Shown piece after piece: positions 32,598 to 42,408 of a stretch of 64,000 bases of DNA. This DNA is from Rhynchopus euleeides. Taxonomy: Eukaryota > Euglenozoa > Diplonemea > Diplonemida > Diplonemidae. The notes beneath the pieces were generated by a model. The model was given only the letters and a program-made list of their open reading frames with translations. It was not told where the DNA came from and searched no databases. Where the stretch lies: the NCBI GenBank assembly GCA_963210315.1, contig OY723290.1, forward strand, positions 248,001 through 312,000, given 5' to 3'. Each line of letters opens with the position of its first letter. Within the stretch, counting starts at the first letter, position 1. The translations under genes and the position numbers were made by a program.

Positions 32598-34346
32598 GTT
32601 GAAGAGGACCTCTTCGCACTGACGTTTGTGCAACCGCTCCTTCGGGTGCTTTGTGCGCAGGGTTGCGGTCCGGGACGGAGAGAGTGCCCGGCTCTTCTTC
32701 TTGGGGGTTAGCCCCGTGTGGGTTCTGGCCGGGGAGGCGGACTTCGGGGGTGAGCCCTTGGTCCCCCGGTTTGGGGTGGTGGCGGCCGGCTCGGTCTTTC
32801 GGGAGGGGGAGCTGGTGCCCGGCTTGGTGGTCTTCTTCGGTTTTGACTGCGGATGTGCTGCCGCCTCCAGGTGCTGCAGGCGGGCCTGCATTGCCTGCAG
32901 GGCGGCCGCGAACTGTCTCTCCTGGTTCGCGGCCCGCTCCTCTGCAGCGGCTGCCCGCCGCTCTGCCTCGGCAGCACGCTGTTCCGCCTGCTCGAGGAGG
33001 GCTTGCACCCTGGCGAGGTTGGTGGCGGCGGCGGCGGCGGCGGCTGCTGCTGCGGCGGCGGCGGCGGGGTCGGTGGTAGTGGTGGTGGCGTGGGGGGGGC
33101 CGCTGTCCTTCATCTCAGCGTCGGTCGTGGCCCCCTTCTTCTTCGTCTTCTTCTTTGTCTTCTTACTCGCCAGCTCACTCCCCGGCACTCCTCCCTTCGG
33201 CTGCTCCGGTGCTGCGGGTGGTGGGGTCGGCTCCGGTGGGGGCTTGGTGCGCTTTGGCCTCCGCCGGCGGGGGAAGAGCCCCAAGTCCTCGGGTTCGCGG
33301 TACCGCCGCAACACCAGGTAGGTGTTGTTGTCGACGCAGTACGCGCCGAGTTTCTGGGGGGTGGTGGGGGCGCGCAGCAGGACTGCCCGCCCGTTCGGCA
33401 CCCTGGTTGTCGCCAGGATGCGCGCCTGCCAGCCCATCTCCTCCAGCAGGTCCCGGGTGCAGCGGGCGGTGTACTCCGGGGGCAGCCCCTCCAGCACATA
33501 TTTCCCCTGCAGGGGGGTTGCAGCTTCGTCGCCGACGACTGCTGCCGTGGCGTGGTGCCCGGCGGTGTTCGGCACTGCGATGCCGAGGCCGCCCTTGACA
33601 AGGACGACCCTTCCGCTCAGCCGGCTCGCCTTCTCCTGTGCCTGCTGGATGGTGGTGTCGGGCGGCAGGCGCACGACTGTGTCGGGGTGTGTGGTGGTGT
33701 GGAAGTGGGGGCGGCAGAAGATGTCGCTCTCGCCGCTCGCACGCAGCAGGTCCTTGACCTGTCGACTGTCCACACCCACCTTGAAGCGGCGGGCCCAGGT
33801 GGTGCCGGTCATCGCGATGACCGCGTCCGGCTCCGCGCCGTGGGCCCGCAGCCAGGTGCGGATGTGTGTGTGTGTGAGGGGGGTGGCTGGCGGTGCTTCC
33901 ATCACCACCCACTCCCGGCTGCCCTTGGGGGCTTTCAGGCCCGGGCTGCTGCTGGCCCCGTAGTGTACGGGGTCACTGTGGAGCTGCAGCAGGTGCCGCC
34001 GCAGCCCCCGGGTCTCGCCGTCGCGCTCGACCAGGAGGGAGAGGACGCGGCTGCGCCCCTTCCCCCCCTCCGTCGCCTCGACGGTCAGGATTGCCGCCGG
34101 TCCCGGCGGCGGGTGCTCCCTGCACCTCGCGATCAGGCGCTGTGCGTCGCCTTTGGCGCACAGCATTACGCCGCCCTTGGCGGCCAGCTCGTCGGCTGAG
34201 TGCCTGACGTCGGCACTCCACTCCTTTTCCCTCAGCACCCACTTGTGCCTCTTCCCTGCAGCTTCGCTCGGCGCCGGCTTAGCCGACGCCTCCCCAGGGA
34301 ACCCCGTCGAGGAGGGGTGCAGGGGGACAGAGGCAGCGTGGGACAT
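32595..34346 (-). CDS. Retrotransposon ORF1 protein (coiled coil, basic)
   Basis: 583 residues from the ATG at 34346. The first 370 residues form a globular part of unknown fold. After a basic RRRRPKR segment (about 385) come Pro-rich and Lys-rich linkers (KKTKKKTKKK), a 14-residue Ala run, and a coiled coil of about 65 residues (heptads in LLEQAEQRAAEAERRAAA..MQARLQHLEAAA). A Ser/Lys/Pro-rich basic tail follows. Coiled coil plus basic tail suggests a self-associating nucleic-acid chaperone, as for ORF1 proteins of other non-LTR elements, although no CCHC or RRM motif is evident. It ends VLFN-TGA in the same frame as ORF2. Confidence 0.88.
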   Translation of the reverse strand: MSHAASVPLHPSSTGFPGEASAKPAPSEAAGKRHKWVLREKEWSADVRHSADELAAKGGVMLCAKGDAQRLIARCREHPPPGPAAILTVEATEGGKGRSRVLSLLVERDGETRGLRRHLLQLHSDPVHYGASSSPGLKAPKGSREWVVMEAPPATPLTHTHIRTWLRAHGAEPDAVIAMTGTTWARRFKVGVDSRQVKDLLRASGESDIFCRPHFHTTTHPDTVVRLPPDTTIQQAQEKASRLSGRVVLVKGGLGIAVPNTAGHHATAAVVGDEAATPLQGKYVLEGLPPEYTARCTRDLLEEMGWQARILATTRVPNGRAVLLRAPTTPQKLGAYCVDNNTYLVLRRYREPEDLGLFPRRRRPKRTKPPPEPTPPPAAPEQPKGGVPGSELASKKTKKKTKKKGATTDAEMKDSGPPHATTTTTDPAAAAAAAAAAAAAATNLARVQALLEQAEQRAAEAERRAAAAEERAANQERQFAAALQAMQARLQHLEAAAHPQSKPKKTTKPGTSSPSRKTEPAATTPNRGTKGSPPKSASPARTHTGLTPKKKSRALSPSRTATLRTKHPKERLHKRQCEEVLFN

Positions 34347-34383
34347 TGTGTGTGTGATGTGTCAGTTGTGTTCCCTGGAGGCA

Positions 34384-34421
34384 CAATGAAGTACAGAAAC
34401 TGTAGCTTAAGAAATCGTTGG
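34384..34421 (-). other. Spliced-leader-like sequence at the retrotransposon 5' end
   Basis: On the minus strand this 38-nt segment starts CCAACGATTT, contains CTACAGTTTCTGTACTT and ends CATTG. From memory, the diplonemid spliced leader has the same start, the same CTACAGTTTCTGTACTT core and a TATTG end; trypanosomatid leaders share CAGTTTCTGTACT. It sits exactly where a trans-spliced mRNA would carry the SL, 37 nt before the ORF1 ATG. It is not followed by the GT donor expected of an SL RNA gene (the next bases are TGCC), so it is an incorporated exon, not an SL gene. Confidence 0.85.
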
Positions 34422-34450
34422 TTTATCGTTGGTTTTTTTGTTATCGTTGG

Positions 34451-36640
34451 TTTTTTTTGTCATTGATTTGGACTTACATATTACTACGACCCAAGCGCAT
34501 CGCAATCTCGCAGAGGGGTTGGGGAGGGGGGAGAGGACATTACTTTGACTTGGTTGGCCAGAAGCCGGGCGTCGCGTTTAATTCGGGGCGATGTGTCGAT
34601 GACCGGCACCCCACACTACATGTGTGTTAGAGTGCCGTGCAGTCTCAACTGGAAGACTCGCCACTTTTGAAATTTTTTGAACGATTTGAATGAAGTTTGG
34701 CCACGGTGGAGTATTCCCTTTCTGAGAGGGCGTAAACGTGACACGGTGACACGGAGGCTGACACCCATCTTGCACCACCCCCTGCGCCGACGTGTGTTTG
34801 GGGGATGCGCTTGTCGCTTGGTTCATTTCCTTCGAGACTGCCTCCCTCTGGGATGACCTGAGATCACCATCCAAAACGAGAAACGCAAGAAAGGAACGCT
34901 GCTCTTCCACAACCGGAATGGCTACGCGGAGTCACTGAAAGGTGCACTACGTTTCACAGAAGCGCGTGCACATCCAGCTAAGACACGAGCATAACACAAA
35001 ACAGTGGAACCCGATAGAAACCAATGCATGATGTACCAAAAGCAATACAATAATGCCTTTTCTGCGATGAGCAGGCGGGCAGACAGTGAGTTGACGTTTG
35101 TGGCTTGCATTAGATAGATGCGTCCGCTAACTAACGACACGCACCCCTCTTGACAAGCAATTTGTTGCTGTGGATAAACGACGGGGAATGGGGAGGGGTG
35201 GAGCAGAGAAAAGGGTCAAAGGTTTGTGTGGATCGAGGGGAGGGGGGTAAACAGTAGAATGTAGAGGGGGGGGGGGGGGCTCGGGTCAGAATTGGTCAAA
35301 AAATACTGATTTTACTAACGTCAATCACGCTTGGTTTATCCAAGATAAAAAAATGGCGACCGAGCCATCCACCGACCATTGTGGGGTACAAACTTACGTG
35401 AATTTCCCAATCTTGAGGCTTGTACAAAGTTATGTACCACACCGCTGGTTGGTGGATGCCCTGTGCCACCAGACCACAAAGATTGGGGAGGCGGGCACGA
35501 GTCACATCCCACTCCGGGACAACATCTTGATTTGGGAAGCCAGTCAGCCATCTCTGCTTGACCACTCACAGTGGTCACCAGCCTTCAGGACCTTGCCTGT
35601 AACTTGTGTGCTGTTGTGACCTGCACCGTGGCTTTGACTGAACTCACGCTTCTTTGCGAGATCGATCCCAGGGCCCTGACGAACGCAAATACAACTGGGG
35701 TTCGTGCAGGATCATTCATGAAGGGGAACGAGACGATAAACGAGAAAGTAATTTTTTTCGTTGGTCGCGTGAAACGGAAGTAAGAGTGTAACGGCAAGCA
35801 CCTATATCACTTCCCTCCCGCACCTGGGTTGCCGACCAGGCCGAGAGATTTCCCACAGCAGAGTTTGGTAGTACAACCAGACCCACCCCCGGATAGACTA
35901 GGGAGGGCAGTCTCTGGCATGAACAAAAGTCGGACGGTTTCGATACTCACAGACCGGGGATTAGTGACCAGGTTAAGCTTGCTGTGTGATCAGCATTTTG
36001 GAAGAAACTCAAAAGAACAGCCGTACATCAAGCTGTGGGAAGGATTCGGGTGGCACACCCCCCCCCCTTTTTTGGGTAAGTTGCCACTCCCCCAGCCAGA
36101 TCCCCGCCAGATCAGTTGAACAGACCTGCCCCGTATCAAGCAGGGCTGCTGAAAATCAAATTGTGTTGCCGGAACAAAGGCGGTCGTTTCTCCTGCCCAA
36201 CAGGCGGGCCTGACGGGGGTTAGAAAAACGGGCTGATCCTTCTCAGACCCTCTCGCACGTGAACTGTCCTGAACTCATGTTTCGTTTGCGGTCTGTGTCA
36301 CTGGCATCATGAGTGAGATCGCATTTCACGTTTAGAATGAATCACACCGAGATCGCACCAGCCCCGACGCCATCACGAAAGTCGCCCTGCCACCTTGGTT
36401 GGGTCACAGTCACGGGCAAAGAATAAATGACGGATGGAATGTGGCTCAGTGAGGGTACGCCTACTTTTTACGTTTCGGCAGAGTTGGCAGCAGCGGGACT
36501 AGCATCTACACCGCATTGAAAGAATGGAGACGAGATGGGTCTGAGTAGGCGTGGATTTTGAAGAATATGGGCAGAAACAAAGCAAGAAGGAATCACTGTT
36601 TTGACGGTGCAGGTTTGCTTCCTTCTCGGGGGGTCCCGCA
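34451..36640. other. 2.2-kb spacer with one retroelement tail remnant
   Basis: No supported gene. A (TT)GAACGATTTGAATGAA tail followed by a TTTGGCCACGG box lies at 34673-34720, reading as another minus-strand retroelement end. A G-run occurs at 35265-35279. The remaining short ORFs show no domain. Confidence 0.5.
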
Positions 36641-39600
36641 TTTTCTTTTTTTTTTTTTAACTTCGTTCCCGTCCCCCCACGTGCGCTACATCGTTGTAGC
36701 GTTGGCTCACTCGTGTGCTTCTTTCCGGGGTCGGGTCAGGGATAGTGCCCTGTGTGGTGCCGTTTTTTCCCGCAGAGCGGGTGGGTTGCCGTGCGTCGAC
36801 ACGGAGACACCTCCCCATTAAAAGCCAAAGTTTTTGTGTTGAGACGTCTTCACCTGATATGGCAAAGGTCCTGTTCGTTGGTTTCCCCCTGGTCTGTCGC
36901 GCCCATCAGGGTGCGTGGACAGGGCCCGCACTTTGTTTTCATTCGTGTTCTGTGATTTGTGACCAACCCGCCCCTTGCCCCGCCCGGTTGAGGTCCCTAC
37001 CCCTTCCCCCGTTTCGTCAGTAGCTCCGTCTCGGTCTCGTGGAGCAGGCCTGTGTCCATCAGGAAACGCAGGGTGGTCACGGGCCGGGTGAGGAGTAGGA
37101 CATGGGGGGAGAGGTTGTCCAGGTGTCTTTCCCGTAGGTCCTTAAGCTTCGGGCAGGTTCGCAGTAGGTGCTTCAGCGTCGTTTTCTGCACTGTGCATCC
37201 GTGCATGGGGCATTTCGGTGCCCTGTTTTTCGACATGTAGTCGAACAGGAGGTAGTGGCGGCGCGTCCGTAGCAGTCGCATCGTGCTGGCCCCGAGGCGG
37301 GTCAGCGCCGGTGTGTGTAGCGCGGGCCGGCGCGCTGTAGGCCCCGCCGATTTAGGTGGCGTCCAGGCGTACAGACTTTTCTCGCCGGGCCGGGGCGTCC
37401 GCTCCGCAGTCACCCTCCGCACTGCCGCCTTCGCCGCCAGCAGTGTGATGGGCTCCGTCTGCAGCTGGTGGTTGTTCGTCCGCAGACCCGCCTGATAGTC
37501 TGCCAGTTCATTTCCCTCCACCCCGACGTGGGCCGGCACGTACTGCAAGGTGACAGTCGTGCCTGAGCTGGTGAGTGTGGCCAGGCCGCGCCAGACGTCG
37601 ACAAGCGTTTCCGCTTTGGCACGGTGTGGCCCTGCTTCTAGCGCGTGCAGGGCGGATTGGCTATCCGTGAGAATCACGACGCGGGCTACACCCCTTGCTG
37701 CGATCATCTGAGTCGCCTCCCGCAGTGCTACCAGTTCCGCCTGGTAAGAGACGCAGCTCTGGCCCGCCCCGACACTGCGCTTGTCGACGATGTCTGTTGT
37801 AGAAGGGTCCAGGAGGACAACACCCGCTCCTCCGACTCCCTCCTTTACCGACCCGTCCGTGTAGGCGTGCAGCTCCGCCTGGGGGAGTCCCGCCAGCATC
37901 ACCTGCGCCATAGCGTACCTCTCCGCGTCGGTCTGGTCGGGGTCGCTCCGGCTCAGGCCAGGGATGGCGGGGTGTATCTGGATGTTCCCGAGCATCCCTT
38001 GCCACTCCCACGGTGCCACCGGGTAGTGGGATATGATTGTGGCAGGGCCCGGGCTGCGTGTGTAGATGGCGGTGCGTTTGACCACCGATTCAGCCAAACG
38101 AAGCCACGTGCTGCCGGCGGTGCGCGACGCTTTTTGGATCGCCGTTGACCCCGGGGACCCACCAACCCGTCGAATCCGCTCGTACGCCGTAGCCGCTTCG
38201 GTGTACATCTTCTCTTCGAGGGTCGGCAGGTGTGCCTCCCACAGCAGTTCCGCTGTGTCCGTGGTGAAGGCGCAGCCCGTGATGAGCCGCGCAGCCCGGC
38301 GGTGGATCGTCTCCAGCTCGCCGAAGGCCTTGTTGGTGAGTGCGATCCCCCATACGCATATGGCATAGGTTACCGCGGGGAGCACGTATGTTAGGTACAC
38401 CTGCCGCAGTGTGTGCGCGTCGCAGCCCCAGTCTCGTCCTGCCAGCATGTGTAGGAGTGCTAGGCGGCGTCGGTAAGTGATCTTGACTTGCTCGAGGTGC
38501 GCGGTCATGCTGCAGGTCTCGTCGATGAGGACCCCCAGGTACTTCGTTCTGTCACCCCGCTTGACCAGACTCCCATCTGAGTAGGTGAGGGGGAGGTCGG
38601 TTTTCCGTATGCCCTCCGCATCTCGCCGTGACACGAAAGGGAGGAAGGAGGTTTTGTCGCGGGACAGGCGGAAACCAAGTCGGGGGAGGCATTCCTCGAG
38701 GAGGCCGAGTGCCGTTTCGGTCTTCGCTGTTGTGTCATCGATATCGTCCCCCGTGAGGAGGATGGCCAGATCGTCGGCATATATGGCGGTATACCCTTTG
38801 CAGTGCGCGCTGAGGGTATTCGCCACCTCTGCCATGGCGCAGTTGAAGAGGAGGGGGGACAGCACTGTACCCTGGGGCACCCCCTCGGCCATGTGGTAGG
38901 TATCCCCGTGTGTACCACATACTGTCGTAGTCGCCCTTCGGTTGTCCAGGTAACTTGTGAACCACCGAAGGTATCGTGCTGGTGTGTTCATCTCTTTGAG
39001 GCGCCGGAGGATGGCATCTCGACTCACCGTGTCGTACGCCTTCTCCATGTCCACGGTGAGCAGGATTGCGCTGCGGCCTTCTGCCAGTGCATCCCGTGCC
39101 AGCTGTGTGAGCATCGCCACGTTGTCCACCGCGGACCTGTGGCGACGGAAGCCTGCCTGCACGTCGTTGAGGTTGTGCATCGGCTCTGTGGGGTCCTCCA
39201 TGAGCTGTGTGAGCCTCTTGGCGATCATCCGTTCCATCACTTTGCTCGCCCCGCTCGTGAGTGCGATTGGACGGTAGGAGTTGGGGTCGGAGGCGGGTTT
39301 CCCCGGCTTGTGGATCGGGAAGAGGGTCGCTTGTGTCCATTCCTTCGGGAGTCTGCCGCTCACCCACGACAGGTTGCAGATGTGCAGCAGGCCCTCCCGT
39401 GCCCTGGGGCCGAGGTGTTTGAGGAACTCATTGTGGACACCGTCTGGGCCTGGCGTCTTCTTGTCGGCCAGCGAGTGGATGATGATGTCAAGCTCCGCCC
39501 TGGTGAAGGGGGCCTCTGAGGGGTGGGGTTTCGCGCTTTCCGGTGGGAGTTGTGGGGCACTTAATGGCTCGTCCGGGTGGGCCACCCCCCCGCCGCCGCT

Positions 39601-40330
39601 TGTCGCCGCATACAGTCGTCCGAGGCAGTCGGCCTTCTGTCTGTCAGTGGTGAGGGGGTCCCCCTCGTCGAGTAGTGGGTACGGCTGGGCTTTGTCCGCT
39701 CTGCCGTCCAGCTCACGCAGGAGGTTGAAGGCCCCGTTGGTGCGCGAGGCGTCAGTTGCCCGGGCTTCCCAGACCTCACGCTTCGCTCGCCGGATTTGGT
39801 TGGTGACTTCCCTCCTGAGGCGGGTGAGGGTTGTGCCGTCATCTTTCGTGAGCTGCGCCGGTGGTGTGCGTTGTTGGCGCCCGATCTCCGTGTCCCTCTC
39901 GCGGATCGCTTTTTGCACCTTCTTGTCGCACCATCGACGCTTCCGCTTCCGCCTGCGGTGTCTAGGGATGTGGCGCTTCGCCACCTCCAGCAGCGTGTGG
40001 GCCCATCGCGCGTACGCGGTGGTCGCATCCTTCCACCCGCTTACTCCGTCAGCACTCCGCTCCATCTCAGCGCAGTAAGCTTCCCAGTCCGCCTCCTTCC
40101 AGTTCCACAGCGGTTTGGTATTCGTTGTGTCCCTGTGTTGCGGTTCTGTGAGGTGCTCGCAGGGAACGTCGAATTCCATCGGCAGGTGATCGGAGCTCCC
40201 GGTGTTCAGCACCCTCCATTGCACCGGGTTCCAGTCACTCGCGACGACGACATCGGGTGATGTAGCGTTTTCGCCTACTATGCGCGTCGATGATTCAGGG
40301 GTGTTGTAGATGCGCATGCCGTGTTCCTTG
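36641..40330 (-). mobile_element. Second ingi-like non-LTR retrotransposon, 5'-truncated, with poly(A) tail
   Basis: Domain order matches the 28-34 kb element but the protein is clearly divergent, so it is a separate family. Homology begins inside the endonuclease near 40330 (HGMRIYNTPESSTR). ORF1, 2A and most of the endonuclease are absent. The minus-strand 3' end is followed by an A-run (T-run at 36646-36658 on +) after a 3' UTR of about 340 nt, unlike the CGTTCAAA tail of the other family. Confidence 0.85.
36997..40330 (-). pseudogene. ORF2 remnant: partial endonuclease, reverse transcriptase, RNase H
   Basis: The frame is open for about 1110 codons of retrotransposon sequence. It begins with the end of an AP-type endonuclease (SPDVVVAS..GSSDHLPMEF). 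RT carries SYRPIALTSG, GFRRHRSAVDN, VDMEKAYDTV, GVPQGTVLSPLLF and the catalytic YADDLAILL. RNase H has YTDGSVKEG, AELVALREAT, ILTDSQSAL and HVGVEGNELAD. A C-x3-H-x4-C..H..C knuckle (CPMHGC..LKHLLRTC) ends the protein at a TAG. RT and RNase H look intact, so the insertion is not old. The frame runs on beyond the truncation to 40401 in non-homologous sequence. It is not autonomous because the endonuclease is incomplete. Confidence 0.88.
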
Positions 40331-41034
40331 GTAGCAGAGGTAGGTTGACGGGTGCACAAGAGTACACCTGGTGGAGAATGAGGGGTTTTTTTTACTTTCA
40401 CCGTTCGCCGTTGTTCCGGGGTGGGTATTGTGTCGTTCTTGAAGAAGAGCCATAATTAACTCAGAGGAGATGAAAAGAAGGCAGGGGTGGGAAGTAGAAA
40501 AATAAGTATCGTTGTACACCACTGTCATTTGTTTTGGATATTTTTGCAACAGAAGGTTTGTGGACAAGGGTTGAGACAGGTTCTTTGAGGAATGGGACCA
40601 GACATCACGTTCACGTAGAACTGCTTGGTTCACATTTTTAGATCAGCCAGGCAGGGCCTGGCTGATCTCGTTTCCAGTTGTGTGCGTGCACCTTTCCGTT
40701 TGGCACATCCTGCGTGTCAAGCAGGAAACAAGAACAAAATATGACCGAGACAGCCTTCAGTGGTTGGCCGCCTCCAGTTAGTTTACACCTCCAAACACCA
40801 TGCATCGCATACCAAGGCCAGCATCATTCTATTCGTTCTTGACGGCGAGACACTCATCTACCACCTGGTATTAAACCCCGGACCGCTTGGGTTTTCAGGG
40901 ATCCGGGAAATGAGCCGGGTTGCTTGTGTCAGGCTTTCTGCTGCCCTGCATCCATGATGCATGGTTAACACTTCCTGTGCAGGGTGCGAACGAATGTCGA
41001 ACTCACCCAGCCGACACAGAACGGAATCACACTT

Positions 41035-41233
41035 TGACCTAAAACAAGCCGCCTCTGGGCGAGGGTGGGCGAAGGTGGGCGTGAGTGGGCGAGTGCAGGC
41101 GAGTGCGGGCGAGGGTGGACGAGGGTGGGCGAGTTGTGGGCGAGGGTGGGCGTGAGTGGTCGAGGGTGGTCGACGGTGGTCGAGGGTGGTGCGCGTGCTG
41201 GGCGACGCCAAAAAGGCGGCTTGTTTTAGGTCA
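41035..41233. mobile_element. Inverted-repeat element with internal GGTGGGCGAG minisatellite, copy 1
   Basis: The ends TGACCTAAAACAAGCCGCC and GGCGGCTTGTTTTAGGTCA are exact inverted repeats. The interior is about 130 bp of imperfect tandem GGGTGGGCGAG units ending in GTGGTCGAGGGTGGT. It is non-coding and probably a foldback-type element. Confidence 0.7.
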
Positions 41234-41378
41234 CTGACTAGCACAAGGCTCTCGGGCCTCCGGAGGAGCAAAATGGCCTCCTCCGGAGGAGGTCGGAGGC
41301 GCCTGCGGAGGCACCTCCGGAGGCGCCTCCGCCAGCCAAAAACCCATTCCTTCAAGTTTTTTGAAAGTGACCCAAAAT

Positions 41379-42065
41379 CAGCGGGACCCCCTCCTCGGGT
41401 GTTCCGAAACACCTTTCTTTTGACTATTTGGAATCTGTGCGGATCGTAGTGGGGTCACTTTGTAGGTCGAGGTGTCAAGCTTCACCCATGAAATGCGGGT
41501 CTGGTTCAGGGTCTGGTCATAGGAGGTTGGCCCACAGGAGAATGTGACTGGGAGGCAGGCACACCAGCCCACCCAGCGGGACCCCCTCCTCGGGTATTCC
41601 AAAACCCCGTTCTTTTGAACGTTTGGAACTTTTGCGAATCGTAGTGGGGTCATTTTGTGGGTCTAGGAGCCAAACATCGTCCATGAAATGTGACTCTGGT
41701 TCAGGGGCTGGTCCTAAGAGAATGTGACTGGGAGGCAGCCACACCCACCCACCCAGCGGGACCCCCTCCACGGGTGTTCCAAAACCCCTTTCTTTTGAAC
41801 GTTTGAAATTTGTGCGGATCACAGTGGGGTCATTTCGGTGGTGTACGAGCCAAGCTTCACTCATGAAACGTGGGTCTGGTTCAGGGACTGGTCATGGGTG
41901 AAGGTGGCTGGGAGGCAGCCAGCACGCCCACACCCCACCCCACCTACCCACCCAGCGGGACCCCCCTCACGGATTTTCCAAAACCCCGTTCTTTTGAACG
42001 TTTGGGATCCGTGCGGATCGTGGTGGGGTCATTTTGGCCATGGGGTGTCTGTCTCCACCACTGAC
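41379..42065. repeat. 195-bp tandem satellite, about 3.6 copies
   Basis: Units start at CAGCGGGACCCCC at 41379, 41574, 41754 and 41953 (lengths 195, 180 and 199, last partial). Each contains TTCTTTTGAACGTTTGGAA-like and GTGCGGATCGTAGTGGGGTCA-like segments. On the minus strand one frame of each unit gives NDPTTIR..KRSKERGFG..EGVPLGG, conserved between copies. A lone diverged copy of the middle part lies near 24760-24812. Confidence 0.8.
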
Positions 42066-42257
42066 TGGGGGTCACCATATGGGCCCAAATCCTGCAGGGT
42101 TGCGTTGCGTCAAAACCTTGCGACCGCTGCCTCCAGACCCAGTGCTGCCGCGGTTTGGTGGGCTCGATGGGTATACTTTGATTGGCTGTGGCTGGTCCAG
42201 GAGGAAGTGGTGGGACACAAGAGGGTATAATGCCCAAGTACAGTACAAACCCCACCA

Positions 42258-42408
42258 GAAAACAGCCAACTTGGGCGAGGGTGGACGAGGGTGGGCGAGA
42301 GTGGGCGAGGGTGGGCGAGTGTGGGCGAGTGTGGGCGCGAGTGGTCGACGGTGGTCGAGGGTGGTGCGAGTGCTGGGCGACGCCAAAAAGGCGGCTTGTT
42401 TTAGGTCA
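42258..42408. repeat. Minisatellite-bearing inverted-repeat element, copy 2 (left end degraded)
   Basis: Same GGTGGGCGAG minisatellite and the same right end (GGCGGCTTGTTTTAGGTCA) as 41035-41233. The left end is diverged (AAAACAGCCAACTTGGGCG). Confidence 0.65.

Larger units (their letters stand above)
28266..34421 (-). mobile_element. Full-length ingi/L1Tc-like non-LTR retrotransposon with an embedded spliced leader
   Basis: About 6.15 kb. In transcription order it has an SL-like sequence (34421-34384), a 37-nt leader, ORF1 (34346-32595), an in-frame TGA, ORF2 with 2A, endonuclease, reverse transcriptase, RNase H and zinc-knuckle (32594-28629), a 3' UTR of about 360 nt, and a short CGTTCAAAT-type tail instead of poly(A). 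Extra CCAACGAT copies just upstream (34425-34432, 34443-34450) look like 5'-end stuttering. No certain target-site duplication was found. The truncated copy at 15870-17230 shares the same 3' end with very high identity, so the family has been active recently. Confidence 0.93.

Noticed and set aside
32853..34199. 448-codon plus-strand ORF
   Set aside because: Antisense reading of retrotransposon ORF1; long only because of high GC content.
34384..34421. A spliced-leader RNA gene
   Set aside because: The SL-like exon is not followed by a GT donor or an Sm-type intron; it runs directly into the ORF1 leader.
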